This document shows positions 42,327 through 51,335 of a DNA stretch of 64,000 nt, piece after piece; the first letter of the stretch is position 1; each line of letters starts with the position of its first letter. The position numbers and the translations under genes were made by a program. The notes below the pieces were generated by a model. It did not search any database. It saw nothing but the letters and a program-made list of their open reading frames with translations, and was not told the DNA's origin. The stretch comes from Streptomyces sp. NBC_00670 (lineage in GTDB: Bacteria; Actinomycetota; Actinomycetes; Streptomycetales; Streptomycetaceae), in NCBI RefSeq assembly GCF_036226765.1, contig NZ_CP109017.1, forward strand, positions 7,519,197-7,583,196, read 5' to 3'.

Positions 42327-43702
42327 ACCCAGATTTCGTGCTCGTTGCGGTAGTGAGGCCACGGCCGCCCGGCCTGCCGTGCGGCGAGGACGTCCTTGAT
42401 ACCCGCGACCCACGAGCCTGGTTGCAGGAGCTCAATCAGATAGCGGTCCAGCTCGGATCGGCGCATCTGCAGCGTCCATCCCGGCGTCATCGTCAGGCTG
42501 CCAGGAAGTGCCACGGACCGCAGCTGTTCCTGCTGGTGGATCTCCATGATGACCTCGCCCTGCTGGAGGTCCGCATTGCCCGGCGGGCGGACCCATCGTG
42601 CGTCCAGGCCGGCGGCCTGTAGCAGGCGGGTCAGTACCGGACCGGAGGTCTCCACGGTCGCCACGGCGTAGTCGCCGATCAGCCGGGCGCAGGCCACCGG
42701 ATGCAGTGGATAGTTCGCCCAGGGCACCCGCAGCGGGTCGCGTGCCGTACTGTCGAGGCTGGTGGCGTGGACGTTGTGGTCCTCGCGGCCGGCCGCGATT
42801 CCCGCCCGTTGCAGGGCGGTGGCGGCTGCATGCTGAAGACGCTCGTTGAACTGCTTGGAAGACATGCCGTGCTGGGCGCATGCGTACTGGTCGACGACGA
42901 ACAGGGCCCGGCTGCCGGGCACCGGGGTGGCGTAGATGCCGTCGGTTGCGGCCCGCTCCAGGGCGTCGCGCAGCACGTCCAGGTGGGTGCGCAGCGGCAG
43001 GTTCAGGTCGTAGAGGAGTTCGGAGGCGTTGTCCCCTGGAAGCGGGCCGCCGTCCAGCACAGCCGCGCGGGCCTGGTTGATCCGCCGTAGCTGCGCGCTC
43101 CTGCTGTTCTTCGGGTTGGTCTTGATCTCTTCTGTTCGGGGCGGGTGCACGCCGTCCCATACGGTGATGTCGCCGATGCGCAGGCAGTTGGTCAGGTCGT
43201 GCAGGAGTGCGAAAGCGCCGTCCTCCTTGCAGGCCCTCTCGAAGTGTTCGAGTTCTGCCGGCAGGCCCGCTTTGCCGTACATCGGGCCGGGCGACTGGTT
43301 GCGGCACAGAGCGAGGATGAACGGGCGGTGGAAGCCGAAGACGCGCCAGGCCAGCGCGTCACCGACTGAACGCAACTGACGGGCCAGCCTCTCGCACACG
43401 TCGTGCTCGAAACGCCAGGTCGCGATGTCAGCGGGGTCGCGGCCTGACTGGAGCTCCGGGACCTCCCGGTGCGGCTGCTTGCCGTTGCGCATCCGGGTGA
43501 CGGCACGCTTGAACTCCCAGCGGTCCTTCTCCACCTCCAGCAGGCACGTGAGCAGGTCCCGTTGAAAATCCGCCCCGGCCTCCACCGACTCGCAGGCGCG
43601 GAGCTGTTGGATGAGCTGGACCAGGACCGGCTGCATAGCCTGATGGCGAGGGTGCATCACCATGTCGTCGGGGCTGTAGGAGTCGGTGTGGAACAAGCTC
43701 AT
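42323..43702 (-). CDS. Uncharacterised protein with a possible PD-(D/E)xK nuclease site
   Basis: A 459-residue protein with no family I recognise. Residues ~164-200 read LLHDLTNCLRIGDITVWDG and then TEEIKTNPKNSRS: Asp178, Glu192 and Lys194 in this spacing resemble a PD-(D/E)xK nuclease core. The rest is mixed alpha/beta, with QYACAQHGMSSKQFNERLQH and a C-terminal region of unknown role. ATG 43702 is the clearest start. It is convergent with the TIGR02391-like gene (4-bp stop overlap) and divergent from a small unknown gene. Confidence 0.6.
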   Translation of the reverse strand: MSLFHTDSYSPDDMVMHPRHQAMQPVLVQLIQQLRACESVEAGADFQRDLLTCLLEVEKDRWEFKRAVTRMRNGKQPHREVPELQSGRDPADIATWRFEHDVCERLARQLRSVGDALAWRVFGFHRPFILALCRNQSPGPMYGKAGLPAELEHFERACKEDGAFALLHDLTNCLRIGDITVWDGVHPPRTEEIKTNPKNSRSAQLRRINQARAAVLDGGPLPGDNASELLYDLNLPLRTHLDVLRDALERAATDGIYATPVPGSRALFVVDQYACAQHGMSSKQFNERLQHAAATALQRAGIAAGREDHNVHATSLDSTARDPLRVPWANYPLHPVACARLIGDYAVATVETSGPVLTRLLQAAGLDARWVRPPGNADLQQGEVIMEIHQQEQLRSVALPGSLTMTPGWTLQMRRSELDRYLIELLQPGSWVAGIKDVLAARQAGRPWPHYRNEHEIWV

Positions 43703-43927
43703 CCTGCAAGTGTGGCGATCACTGCGTTCCCCTGCTGTCGTTTTCCGGGCCGCCGGAGCCATGTTCGAAACCTTTGAGTACGGAGGTCGAGTTTCGCTCC
43801 GCGTTGCTCAAAGGCGTCCTCTGAACGGCGGAAGGAGAAGCTCGGGGCCGACGGGTGCAGCGGCATGGACATCGTGCCCGTCATGCCCGGGCAGCTGCCC
43901 GAAACCGCAGGGCTAGAGTCTGTCGTC

Positions 43928-44245
43928 ATGACCGCAGTCGTGTTCCCTTTCGCTGCCGCCCCGGACGGGTGGCGAGTGGCGATCAAATGTCCCGACGACG
44001 GCATGATCCTGGTAATGCCAATCGTCGGCTGGGCCACTCCCGTCGACGGTATGCGGCGAACCGATCACCAACTGGCCGTCGAGCCCGTCATCCTCTTCGA
44101 CAACGTGGACGAGCCGCTCATAACCACTCTTGCCGACACGCTCCACGACTGGACCGACGGCGAAACACTGCACCAGATCATCGCGCCAGGCTTTGAAGTC
44201 CGCGAAGTGCCAGACGGCTGGTCAGTGCGCGAATACGGGGACTGA
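43928..44245 (+). CDS. Small hypothetical protein
   Basis: A 105-residue acidic protein with alternating strands and helices (WRVAIKCPDDGMILVMPIVG; then LADTLHDWTDGETLHQIIAP). No family is recognised. ATG 43928 is chosen because the sequence becomes protein-like there; upstream in-frame codons lack a ribosome site. It lies within the uncharacterised block after the IS elements. Confidence 0.55.
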   Translation: MTAVVFPFAAAPDGWRVAIKCPDDGMILVMPIVGWATPVDGMRRTDHQLAVEPVILFDNVDEPLITTLADTLHDWTDGETLHQIIAPGFEVREVPDGWSVREYGD

Positions 44246-44296
44246 GTACGCGAACGCCCGCCCCGGGATAGGGCGGGTGCTGGACTACGAGCGGCT

Positions 44297-44635
44297 TCAG
44301 CGAAGTCCGCGATGGTGAGCTTCCCGACGGATCCGCGCCGCTTGGCGGCCGGCCCAGTCCGCCAGCTCACGTGCCTCGCCAACCAGATGATGCGGAATCG
44401 ACCTGGGCTCGCCGTTCGGCTCAAGCAGCAGATCCGCTTTGTCGGGCAGAGGCAGCATGTCCGCGCTGGCGTAGCAGTCCGTCCAGCCGATGCTGTGGCC
44501 GGACGGTGGGCAAACCCGGTCGGCGTGAGCGGTGGTCAGTAGGCGGTGGGCGGGCTCGCCGCCGAAATCCGTTTCGTGCGGTTCTGGCAGAAGACGAGCG
44601 ATGAACTTCGCGGCGTTGACGCGTCCTATGGGCAC
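44297..44635 (-). CDS. Hypothetical protein
   Basis: A 112-residue protein. GTG 44635 has an excellent AGGAGG site 5-6 bp upstream, which supports it as a real gene. It contains HETDFGGEPAHRLL, several Cys and His residues (ADRVCPPSGHSIGWTDCYAS) and a basic helical C-terminus (AARIRREAHHRG). I do not recognise a family. Confidence 0.55.
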   Translation of the reverse strand: MPIGRVNAAKFIARLLPEPHETDFGGEPAHRLLTTAHADRVCPPSGHSIGWTDCYASADMLPLPDKADLLLEPNGEPRSIPHHLVGEARELADWAGRQAARIRREAHHRGLR

Positions 44636-44823
44636 GAGTCCTCCTGGACTCTCCAGCGGTCGCACCCCGACCGCCCAGGCCCCGCGCCTAACGATCAAGC
44701 TACAGCACGCCACTGACAGCCGTCGGCGCCGCTCGTCATGGTCCTGCAGCAGCTCACGTTCGAGGAACTCGTGTAACCAACGCCATGAGAGCCCACAGCT
44801 CCAGCACGTAGATACTGGCCGAC

Positions 44824-45045
44824 ATGACAGAACGCCCCGTTTCGCAGCAGGACGTCACCTACCGGGCGCCCGTCGGCTCCGTCGACCTGAAGGCGTTCGA
44901 CGACAACGGCAACTCGTACGAGATCCATGCGTGCCACGACTGCCTGCCATGGCACGCCGAGGTCGTGATTGTGGACGGGGAAGTCCTCGTCAGGGAGTGG
45001 CATGCCGTCGGATGTCCTCAGTTTCAGGACCTCATCCGAGGCTGA
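44824..45045 (+). CDS. Small hypothetical protein
   Basis: A 73-residue acidic protein. A CxxC pair (IHACHDCLPWHAEVV) and a later Cys (HAVGCPQF) could bind a metal. It reads like a small single-domain protein such as a rubredoxin-like knuckle, but no family is recognised. It sits just before the HEPN-tail gene in the same direction. Confidence 0.5.
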   Translation: MTERPVSQQDVTYRAPVGSVDLKAFDDNGNSYEIHACHDCLPWHAEVVIVDGEVLVREWHAVGCPQFQDLIRG

Positions 45046-45101
45046 GACGGGAATCCATCACTCAGGCCCGTGACACATCCCTGATAAGTGATGATGTTGC
45101 G

Positions 45102-46241
45102 GTGAGTTTGGACCTCAGTAACTACGAACTCCTCTGGCCCGCAGAGCTACTCGCGTCTGAAGGCGAGCGCATCCTGTGCGCATCGGATCGCACCTCGGAC
45201 TCTTCATGGGTAGACAGAGCTACCTGGATCATCACCGAGGCCCTGGCCGGCACCACCGCGGTCGCGGACTTCGAGGAGCTGCCAGACCGTGATGTGCCCA
45301 CGGACGCCCCCTGGTCGTCCACCACTCCAGGCTGGGACAGCCAGCCCGGGATGGGCAAACGGGAGTGGTTCACCGAACTGGTCCACCGGGCGGGGGAGCT
45401 CCGGCAGGCGGCGGCTCCCCGGCCATACTGGCCGCAGCGCCGCGGCCGTGGGCTGTCGCATGACGGCAGCACTCCACGGGACACACGGCGTGACTTCGCA
45501 CGGCTCGTCGGTGAGTTTGAAAACAAGGGCTATCTGGTTGAGGTGTTCGGCGAGGAATGCGTCGACGATAACAGTGAGCTGCCCGACGCTTCTGAGGTGA
45601 TCGACAGGCGCCTGGGCATCCCTGATCTGTGGCCTCTGACACCGGAGACGTGGGACGAAGACACCTTCTACGGGCTGATCGAGGTGTTCCACGATCTGGT
45701 GAGCCGCCCTCGCATACGGCGCTACCACTCCTACAGCGGCTGCGGATGGCACCACTCGGAGTTCCACAACGGGCCCGCCCGCGTCCTGTACCGGGGCAGG
45801 GTCAACGAGTTGCTGCGCGAGGCCAGCATCGAGTACGAGCTGGCTGCCGAAGGCGAGGACCTCGGGCGCCTGGTCGCCGTCACCGACGACGCCCGCAGCT
45901 CGCTGGTGCACCGGGCGTTCAACGAGAGCGCCCCAGACATCACGGCCCGGGTCCGCCACGCGATCGCCCTGTTCCGCGGCCGGGACACGACGGTGGAGAG
46001 CAAGCGGTCGGCGATCGTCACCCTGGCGGGCATCCTCGAGGAACGCCGCGCCCTGCTCAAGGACAAGCTCGGCAAGGACGAAGGTGCGCTGTTCGAGATC
46101 GCCAACCGCTACGACCTGCGCCACCGCAAGGCAGACCAGCGCGGCGACTACGACGAAGCGTTCCTGGACTGGATCTTCTGGTGGTACCTCGGAACGGTGG
46201 AACTCACCAACCGGCTCATTGCGTCCCGGACCGCTGGCTGA
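45102..46241 (+). CDS. Uncharacterised protein with HEPN-like C-terminal part
   Basis: A 379-residue acidic protein. The N-terminal ~110 residues are unassigned. The middle has YHSYSGCGWHHSEFHNGPAR and VLYRGRVNELL. The last ~170 are helical and resemble HEPN/Abi-type tails: VRHAIALFRGRDTTVESKRS, LAGILEERRALLKDKLG, then YDLRHRKADQRGDYDEAFLD and WIFWWYLGTVELTNRL. An Arg-x4-6-His RNase motif is not clearly present. GTG 45102 is the best-placed start although its ribosome site is weak. Location in a conflict-gene region suggests defence, but this is inference. Confidence 0.55.
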   Translation: MSLDLSNYELLWPAELLASEGERILCASDRTSDSSWVDRATWIITEALAGTTAVADFEELPDRDVPTDAPWSSTTPGWDSQPGMGKREWFTELVHRAGELRQAAAPRPYWPQRRGRGLSHDGSTPRDTRRDFARLVGEFENKGYLVEVFGEECVDDNSELPDASEVIDRRLGIPDLWPLTPETWDEDTFYGLIEVFHDLVSRPRIRRYHSYSGCGWHHSEFHNGPARVLYRGRVNELLREASIEYELAAEGEDLGRLVAVTDDARSSLVHRAFNESAPDITARVRHAIALFRGRDTTVESKRSAIVTLAGILEERRALLKDKLGKDEGALFEIANRYDLRHRKADQRGDYDEAFLDWIFWWYLGTVELTNRLIASRTAG

Positions 46242-46887
46242 CCCTCGCACACCATCACCCGAACCCGTGGTCGAAGCCCTTCAGGACCGGGTCAAGCCCG
46301 GCGGCGGCGCCGCACAGCGAGCACAGTCGAACCCCGGCACCTCGGCGGCGTCAACTGTCCGGTCCAGCGGCAGAACCGGCGCGCCTGCCAGCCCCCCTTC
46401 GCAGTCGACGGCGTGCACGACACCGCCCCGGCTGCATCGTCATCGACATCCGCGCCGCACGACACCAATGCAGGTACGGATACGGTCGCTCTGGTCATCG
46501 ACAAGGACCAGCACCGGCCACTGGCCGAGTACTGCCGCATCATGCTCCGCCGGCTGCAGGGGCAGTAGAGCGCCCGCGCCCAGGCCCGCTGACCCCCGGC
46601 GAGCGGCCCCATCGACGAGGGCAGCTCACCGGAGGCCCTACACCAGCCGTATGAGACGCAGCCGAGAAGAGACCGGACCGCAGGATCTGCCGGGCGACCT
46701 GTGGCACGCACTGCACGCCTCCGGCACCATCGGTGCCCGGAGCACACCGGGCGGCGGCCGCTGTTTCCACTGCGACGGGACCGGACGTGCTCGCCCGCTG
46801 TGGGAGCCGGCGGGCAGCCACGCCTGAGCAGGACCTCCCGGCCCGGCTACGCCACGGCGGCGGCGATGGGTACAAGTACAAGTACGG
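46242..46887. other. No convincing gene
   Basis: About 650 bp. A plus-strand frame to 46568 ends in LAEYCRIMLRRLQGQ and another (46651-46827) has CFHCDGTGRAR, a single DnaJ-zinc-finger-like knuckle. Neither has a ribosome site or family support, so neither is called. Decayed coding sequence is possible. Confidence 0.4.
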
Positions 46888-47130
46888 ATGGCGTCGGAAC
46901 GGATCCGGTGGCCAGCCGTGGTGGACCGGGCCCGGGAGATCGTGGAGAGCTACGAGGGCGGCGTCACGCTGCGCCAGGTGATGTACCGCCTGGTCTCCGA
47001 GGGCGCGCTTGCCGCACGCCGCGCCGATGTACCGGCGGCTGTCCGCGCAGCTCGCCCGATCCCGCCGCGAGGGCCGCTTCCCCGACCTGATCGGCACCGT
47101 CCGGGAGATCCACGCCACGCCCGCCTGCCG
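46888..47130 (+). pseudogene. Phage-type conserved gene, frameshifted and truncated
   Basis: The first frame reads ERIRWPAVVDRAREIVESYE, then GGVTLRQVMYRLVSEGAL, the start of a conserved actinobacterial phage/plasmid family. One inserted base near 47008 moves the match to a second frame: PHAAPMYRRLSAQLARSRRE, then GRFPDLIGTVREIH. After ~47130 the match is lost. The intact family is several hundred residues with a Toprim-like look, so this is a broken prophage or plasmid gene. Confidence 0.6.
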
Positions 47131-47605
47131 GGTGAGCTCAGCTCCGCCAGCACCCGGGGCGACCTCCGCGGCGCAAGGCCTCGGGCGCTCGGGACGGACG
47201 GCCCTGCGGACGATCGGTCCGCGAGGGAGACCGGCATCCTGTCCGCCTTCGGCCGCGCTGTCTGGGCGGCTGGAGCAGCTGCAGGGCCCCTGTGCGGGCC
47301 CGATGGAGGAGGGCACGTTTCGGGGGCGGGAAGGGTCCTCTGGGCCCCCGCAAGGGTCCTTCGCGGGTTTCTGGCGAAGCGGGCGGCAGTTTCTGCCTCG
47401 GAGGATGGTTCCCGCGCTGGGGACCCACGGGTTCAGCGCTGCGCCTTCTGGACTCCACCTACTAGTGTCATTAGACATTGATCTCGTCACTGTCATCGTC
47501 ACATGTCATCGTCACTCGTAATCCTCCAGACACCCGCTACAGCGTCCGAACTACGGAAGCTGGATTGTTTGTCCTGCGGGGCGCCCGTCCGGCATGGTCT
47601 GTGGT
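47131..47605. other. Non-coding stretch with repeats before the winged-helix gene
   Basis: About 475 bp after the phage-type pseudogene. No gene is seen. The composition drops to AT-rich around 47460-47530, where short direct repeats occur. Confidence 0.5.
47491..47515. repeat. Iteron-like direct repeats
   Basis: TGTCATCGTCAC occurs at 47491-47502 and 47504-47515 (13-bp period), preceded by degenerate forms TGTCATTAGAC (47467) and CGTCACTG. They lie ~90 bp before a winged-helix gene in a locally AT-rich patch, like plasmid iterons. Confidence 0.55.
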
Positions 47606-48439
47606 GTGAAGCAGCAGACATCCCAGAAGCCGGTCGCCTCCCCCGCCGAGACGCGGGAAGCCCTCCTCGAGAGGGCCGCGCGTGACTTCGCGCCCATCCG
47701 GCGGGCGTTCGTGCAGAAGAAGCGCGACGAGGCGGACCGGTCCAGCCGACTGGCCGAGTTCGTCACCAATGGAGACGTGCGCGGCCTGCGCGCATATCTG
47801 TTCATCGTCGCGGTCACCAGCGCCGAGACCGCTGAGTCGGGGTGGAGCACCACCCTCCCCGGCGGGGTGTGGGCCAGGGCCTTCGGCACCACGGAGAACG
47901 CGACGCCGGCCTCCGCCCGCACGGCGGTGACCAAGGTCCTCAAGCGCCTCGAGGAACGCCGCTTGATCACCTATGAGCGGCCCAAGGGAACCTGGGACAT
48001 CCAGGTCACGCTGCTGCGCGAGGACGGAAGCCTCGACCCGTACACCCGGCCCGGCAACCAGAACCGCGACGCCTACCTGAAGATCCCGTTCGAGCTTTGG
48101 CGTACTGGCCTGATCGACAAGCTCAGCCTCCCGGCCCTGGCCATGCTGCTGACGGCCAGCTGCGAGCCGGCCTTCTTCGAACTTCCGACTGAGCGGATGA
48201 AGGAGTGGTACGGGTGGTCGCCTGATACCGCCGAGCGCGGCTTCCGGGAGCTGGCGAAGGAGGGCGTGCTCCAGGTCCACAAGGCCTACATCACCGCCCC
48301 TCTCAGCCCGACCGGGACGGCCGAGGTCAATCGCTACGTGCTGCTCGACCCGTTCATCGCACGCCCCGCGCGGAAGAAGGCGGCCTCCACGGAGAACGCC
48401 ATCGAGGCCTCGGGTGGTGCCGAAGCCATTGGACTTTGA
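47606..48439 (+). CDS. Winged-helix protein, possible plasmid replication-type
   Basis: About 277 residues. The N-terminal half (~60-150) has a winged-helix look (VWARAFGTTENATPASARTA, then VTKVLKRLEERRLITYERPK), and the second half has another DNA-binding-like segment (MKEWYGWSPDTAERGFRELA). This two-winged layout recalls plasmid replication initiators, and iteron-like repeats lie just upstream. GTG 47606 gives a clean MKQQTSQK start; ATG 47594 is an alternative. The function is inferred only. Confidence 0.55.
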   Translation: MKQQTSQKPVASPAETREALLERAARDFAPIRRAFVQKKRDEADRSSRLAEFVTNGDVRGLRAYLFIVAVTSAETAESGWSTTLPGGVWARAFGTTENATPASARTAVTKVLKRLEERRLITYERPKGTWDIQVTLLREDGSLDPYTRPGNQNRDAYLKIPFELWRTGLIDKLSLPALAMLLTASCEPAFFELPTERMKEWYGWSPDTAERGFRELAKEGVLQVHKAYITAPLSPTGTAEVNRYVLLDPFIARPARKKAASTENAIEASGGAEAIGL

Positions 48440-48454
48440 GGAGAGGAGAAACAC

Positions 48455-48477
48455 GAAAGTGGGAACTACCCACTTTC
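48455..48477. promoter_or_regulatory. 9-bp inverted repeat before the toxin-antitoxin pair
   Basis: GAAAGTGGG (48455-48463) pairs perfectly with CCCACTTTC (48469-48477) over AACTA. It lies 15 bp after the winged-helix gene and ~100 bp before the antitoxin start. It may be the antitoxin operator or a terminator. Confidence 0.6.
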
Positions 48478-48580
48478 CCGAATGAGGGTACCTTGGTGCT
48501 AAGCGCCGGAAGGCGTGCCTCCCGCTCGTAGGAGGCATGAGCCGTGGAGAGCCTTCCGGCGGAACCGAGGGAGCATGCAC

Positions 48581-48883
48581 ATGACCGCCATTCACGAGCG
48601 CGAGGAGTTCGAGACCGTCGCCGAGACTGAGGTCGACAGCCGCGGACGAGTTTCCCTCGGCCGTGCCGGAGCCCGTCCGGGCCGCCGGTACCGGGTCGAG
48701 AGCAACCCGGACGGCGTGCTGTTGCTGACCCCGGTCGTCTCCATCCCGGAGCGGGAGATGCAGGTGTGGAACGACCCGCACCTCGCCGAGCGCATCCGCA
48801 CCGGGATCGAGCAGGCCAAGGCCGGCAAGACCATCGACCGCGGCGACTTCTCGCACTACCTCGACGAGGACTACGAGGACTAG
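48581..48883 (+). CDS. Antitoxin, AbrB-like type II
   Basis: A 100-residue acidic protein. Residues ~15-50 look like an AbrB/SpoVT swapped-hairpin (VDSRGRVSLGRAGARPGRRY, then RVESNPDGVLLLTPV). The C-terminal helical, acidic tail (GIEQAKAGKTIDRGDFSHYL) would mask the toxin. ATG 48581 has CGAGGGA 8 bp upstream; ATG 48575 is too close. The toxin gene follows 6 bp later. Confidence 0.75.
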   Translation: MTAIHEREEFETVAETEVDSRGRVSLGRAGARPGRRYRVESNPDGVLLLTPVVSIPEREMQVWNDPHLAERIRTGIEQAKAGKTIDRGDFSHYLDEDYED

Positions 48884-48889
48884 AACCAG

Positions 48890-49210
48890 GTGCACAGCCT
48901 CCGCTTCACCGAAGACGCCGACGAGACCCTCAACCGCCTGACCGTCGGCTCGAAGGCCGACCCGGCCAAGCTCAAGAAGGTCAACAACGCACTCGCCCGT
49001 TTGCAGGCCAACCCGCGCCACCCCGGCCTGCACTCCCACCAGTACGACAACTTCCCCGGGTACGCCTCGGAGAAGGTCTGGGACTCCTACGTGGAGAACC
49101 ACAACCCCAGCGCCTGGCGCATCTACTGGATGTACGGGCCGGACGAGAAGAACGCGGCGGGCGAGACCATCTCGGTAATCACCGTCCTCGTCATCGGCCC
49201 CCACCCGTAG
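48890..49210 (+). CDS. RelE/ParE-like toxin
   Basis: A 106-residue protein with a RelE-type fold: helical HSLRFTEDADETLNRLTVGS, then a strand region VWDSYVENHNPSAWRIYWMY and a final strand ISVITVLVIGPHP. Such toxins usually cleave mRNA on the ribosome, though this subgroup is untested. It starts at GTG 48890, 6 bp after the antitoxin stop, so they form one operon. Confidence 0.72.
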   Translation: MHSLRFTEDADETLNRLTVGSKADPAKLKKVNNALARLQANPRHPGLHSHQYDNFPGYASEKVWDSYVENHNPSAWRIYWMYGPDEKNAAGETISVITVLVIGPHP

Positions 49211-49362
49211 GGGCACCAGTGGGACGAGCGACGCTCCATCCCTCAGCGGCCCTGACGCCCGGCATACCTTCGCGCCCCGGCCACCAGGAGCGGCTCACAT
49301 TGGTCCTTCGTGCGTGGAACTCAGGTCTCACACGCGAGACTCATGGGGAGCTACGGCCAGGT

Positions 49363-51312
49363 CTATGCCTCGATGATCCAGTCCGTCGGGATCAGGGCTT
49401 TGCCTTGGCGCCAGTTTTCGATGACGGCGTCGCGGAACCAATCGTCTCGTAGGTTCACGTGATCGCACACGATGATCTGCAGTCCCTGGCCGTTGCGGTT
49501 GACGACGTCTCGCATAAGGGTGAAGTAGCTGCGTACTGCTTCCCAGTCGGCGTCGGTGAGGGCGCCTACGTCATGGACTTCTTCGGGGAAGAAGGCCTGG
49601 GTGGGCTGGTCGAACATGATGAAGTGCGGGACGGGTCGCTGGTGTTTGAGCAGGTAGGTGTGCAGGGCCAGGTGCGCTACGAGGTGGTACCCGATCCAGT
49701 TCTTCGCGCTGCCGATGCGGGTGAGGGGGATGCGACTAGTTTCCGTGCGCAGGACGACGTTGAGGAGGGAGAGGCTGATGCGTACTTCTTCAGCCTCGTC
49801 TGCATGCTCGAGATCCAGCTCGCGGGCCCAGTCCGTCATGTCCAGTGCGATACGGCTGAGGCGGCTTTCCGTTTCCGCCCTCACATCGTCGGCATCGACG
49901 AGTTCCTGCAGTTCTGCGATCCGCTCCTGCATACGAGCCGCCTGACGGCGCAGCGATCCAGATTCGTCTGCCGACTGCGACGTAGTTCGTTGCAGTTCCT
50001 GGAGAATGCGTCCTTGCACGTGAGCCTGCCGCGCGTGCTGGTCATTGATCTCCTGGAGACGGCGGTTACTGGCCTGCAGGGCCTGGAGCGCTGAGGCATT
50101 GGCCTGGAGGCGCCGGCGAACGTCTGCGATCTGCTCGTTGAGTTCCTGACGGTGACGGGTCCGCGATGGCTGTAGTGCTTCTGCGTCGGTCAGCTCGTAC
50201 TGGAGACGGCGCGTGAGGTCGTTGAGCTGCTCGATGTCGGGGTCGGGCTCCTCCAAGGCCTGATTACACAGAGGACAGACCTCGGGCGCCCCTGCATCTT
50301 CGGGACTGAGGAGTTGCAGAGACGTAAGGCGGCCGAGCTGGGTGTGGAGCTCACCGGTGAACGCCTGACTCTCCTGCTGCCACGAGTCGAGAAGGGCCCC
50401 GGCCTCGTTGAGGTCGTGAAGTTGTTCCCTCAGCGCCTGTCGCTCCGCAGCCAGGCGTTCCTGCATCCCGTCTTCGCCGAACACCGGAGGCGCCGATGGA
50501 TCAACGACTGTGTCCGCCGCCTCGCGCAGCAGGACACTCAGTTCGGCTGCCGATGCGCGCTCTGGCACACCCTGGACCATGCCTGCCTCCTGGGCAAGGC
50601 GGGCCAGGCCGTGCAGGGCGGCGTTCGCGGATTCGTTGTCCCGCTGGCTCTCATCAACCTGTCGCTGGACGCGCCGCAGTGCCCGGGTGGCCTCCGCAAG
50701 CTGTCGTTGGCGTGCGGCCTGTTCCGGTCCGGCCGCACCGAGGAAGTACGGCAGCGTGTCCTTCATCATCTGCGCCATGCCGGGCTCGGACTGGCGATGG
50801 AACAGCAGCTGCTGGTTGGCGATCTCGGTCTGCTTTTGCAGGCACAGGTAAACGGCCTGGGCAATAGAGACATTGAACGCGTAGCGTTCGGCGCCCGCCG
50901 GAGGTTCGAAGCGGAAGTCGTCGATGCCCAGGCGAGCGCTGAGCTCTGCGCGTAGCGCGTCCGTGTCGGCATTCGCTCTCATACGGTCGCCTGCCGGCAG
51001 CTCGAGCGTGTGGTCGCCGATGATCAGCATGGCTTTGTTGGTGGAGGCTCCCGCTGGTCGGGGCCGGCCCAGGAGCAGGCGCGTCGAACCGATCTGTACG
51101 AGCAGCGCGTACCAGCCCACCGTCTGAGTGATCACGCCCTCTGGCAGCGAAATGTGCTGCCGTCCCAAGCAGTACTCGATGATGTCGAGGACTGCCGATT
51201 TTCCGGTCTCGGACTCTCCGGTGAGGATGTTCAAGGCTCCGGGTTTGAAGGTAATGGTGCGCGGTGCTTGCCTGCCATCACGGTGATACAGGGCAAGAGC
51301 GAGCAGATGCAT
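49363..51312 (-). CDS. ABC-3C system ATPase, DUF3732 (SMC/Rad50-like)
   Basis: A 649-residue SMC/Rad50-like ATPase. Walker A is GESETGKSA (32-40); long coiled coils flank a CPLCNQ hinge-like Cys motif near residue 350; the Walker B/signature region reads HFIMFDQPTQAFFPEEV, the hallmark of DUF3732. In ABC three-component systems such ATPases sense nucleic acid or invader structures and control an effector. It is the last gene of an operon with a middle component 23 bp upstream and a nuclease-like effector before that. The family is known; its role here is inferred. Confidence 0.85.
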   Translation of the reverse strand: MHLLALALYHRDGRQAPRTITFKPGALNILTGESETGKSAVLDIIEYCLGRQHISLPEGVITQTVGWYALLVQIGSTRLLLGRPRPAGASTNKAMLIIGDHTLELPAGDRMRANADTDALRAELSARLGIDDFRFEPPAGAERYAFNVSIAQAVYLCLQKQTEIANQQLLFHRQSEPGMAQMMKDTLPYFLGAAGPEQAARQRQLAEATRALRRVQRQVDESQRDNESANAALHGLARLAQEAGMVQGVPERASAAELSVLLREAADTVVDPSAPPVFGEDGMQERLAAERQALREQLHDLNEAGALLDSWQQESQAFTGELHTQLGRLTSLQLLSPEDAGAPEVCPLCNQALEEPDPDIEQLNDLTRRLQYELTDAEALQPSRTRHRQELNEQIADVRRRLQANASALQALQASNRRLQEINDQHARQAHVQGRILQELQRTTSQSADESGSLRRQAARMQERIAELQELVDADDVRAETESRLSRIALDMTDWARELDLEHADEAEEVRISLSLLNVVLRTETSRIPLTRIGSAKNWIGYHLVAHLALHTYLLKHQRPVPHFIMFDQPTQAFFPEEVHDVGALTDADWEAVRSYFTLMRDVVNRNGQGLQIIVCDHVNLRDDWFRDAVIENWRQGKALIPTDWIIEA

Positions 51313-51335
51313 GCTGAGGTGGCTTCCTTGGAGAG

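Noticed and set aside
43865..43927. Extended start for the 43928 gene
   Set aside because: The extra 21 codons lack a ribosome site and do not look conserved.
46300..46568. Short plus-strand frame ending LAEYCRIMLRRLQGQ
   Set aside because: The tail looks protein-like, but no start codon with a ribosome site and no recognised family were found.
46651..46827. Small zinc-knuckle protein (CFHCDGTGRAR)
   Set aside because: Only one CxxC-like pair, no ribosome site and no family support.
47537..49216. Minus-strand open frame of 559 codons
   Set aside because: It runs across the winged-helix, antitoxin and toxin genes on the other strand and has no domain.
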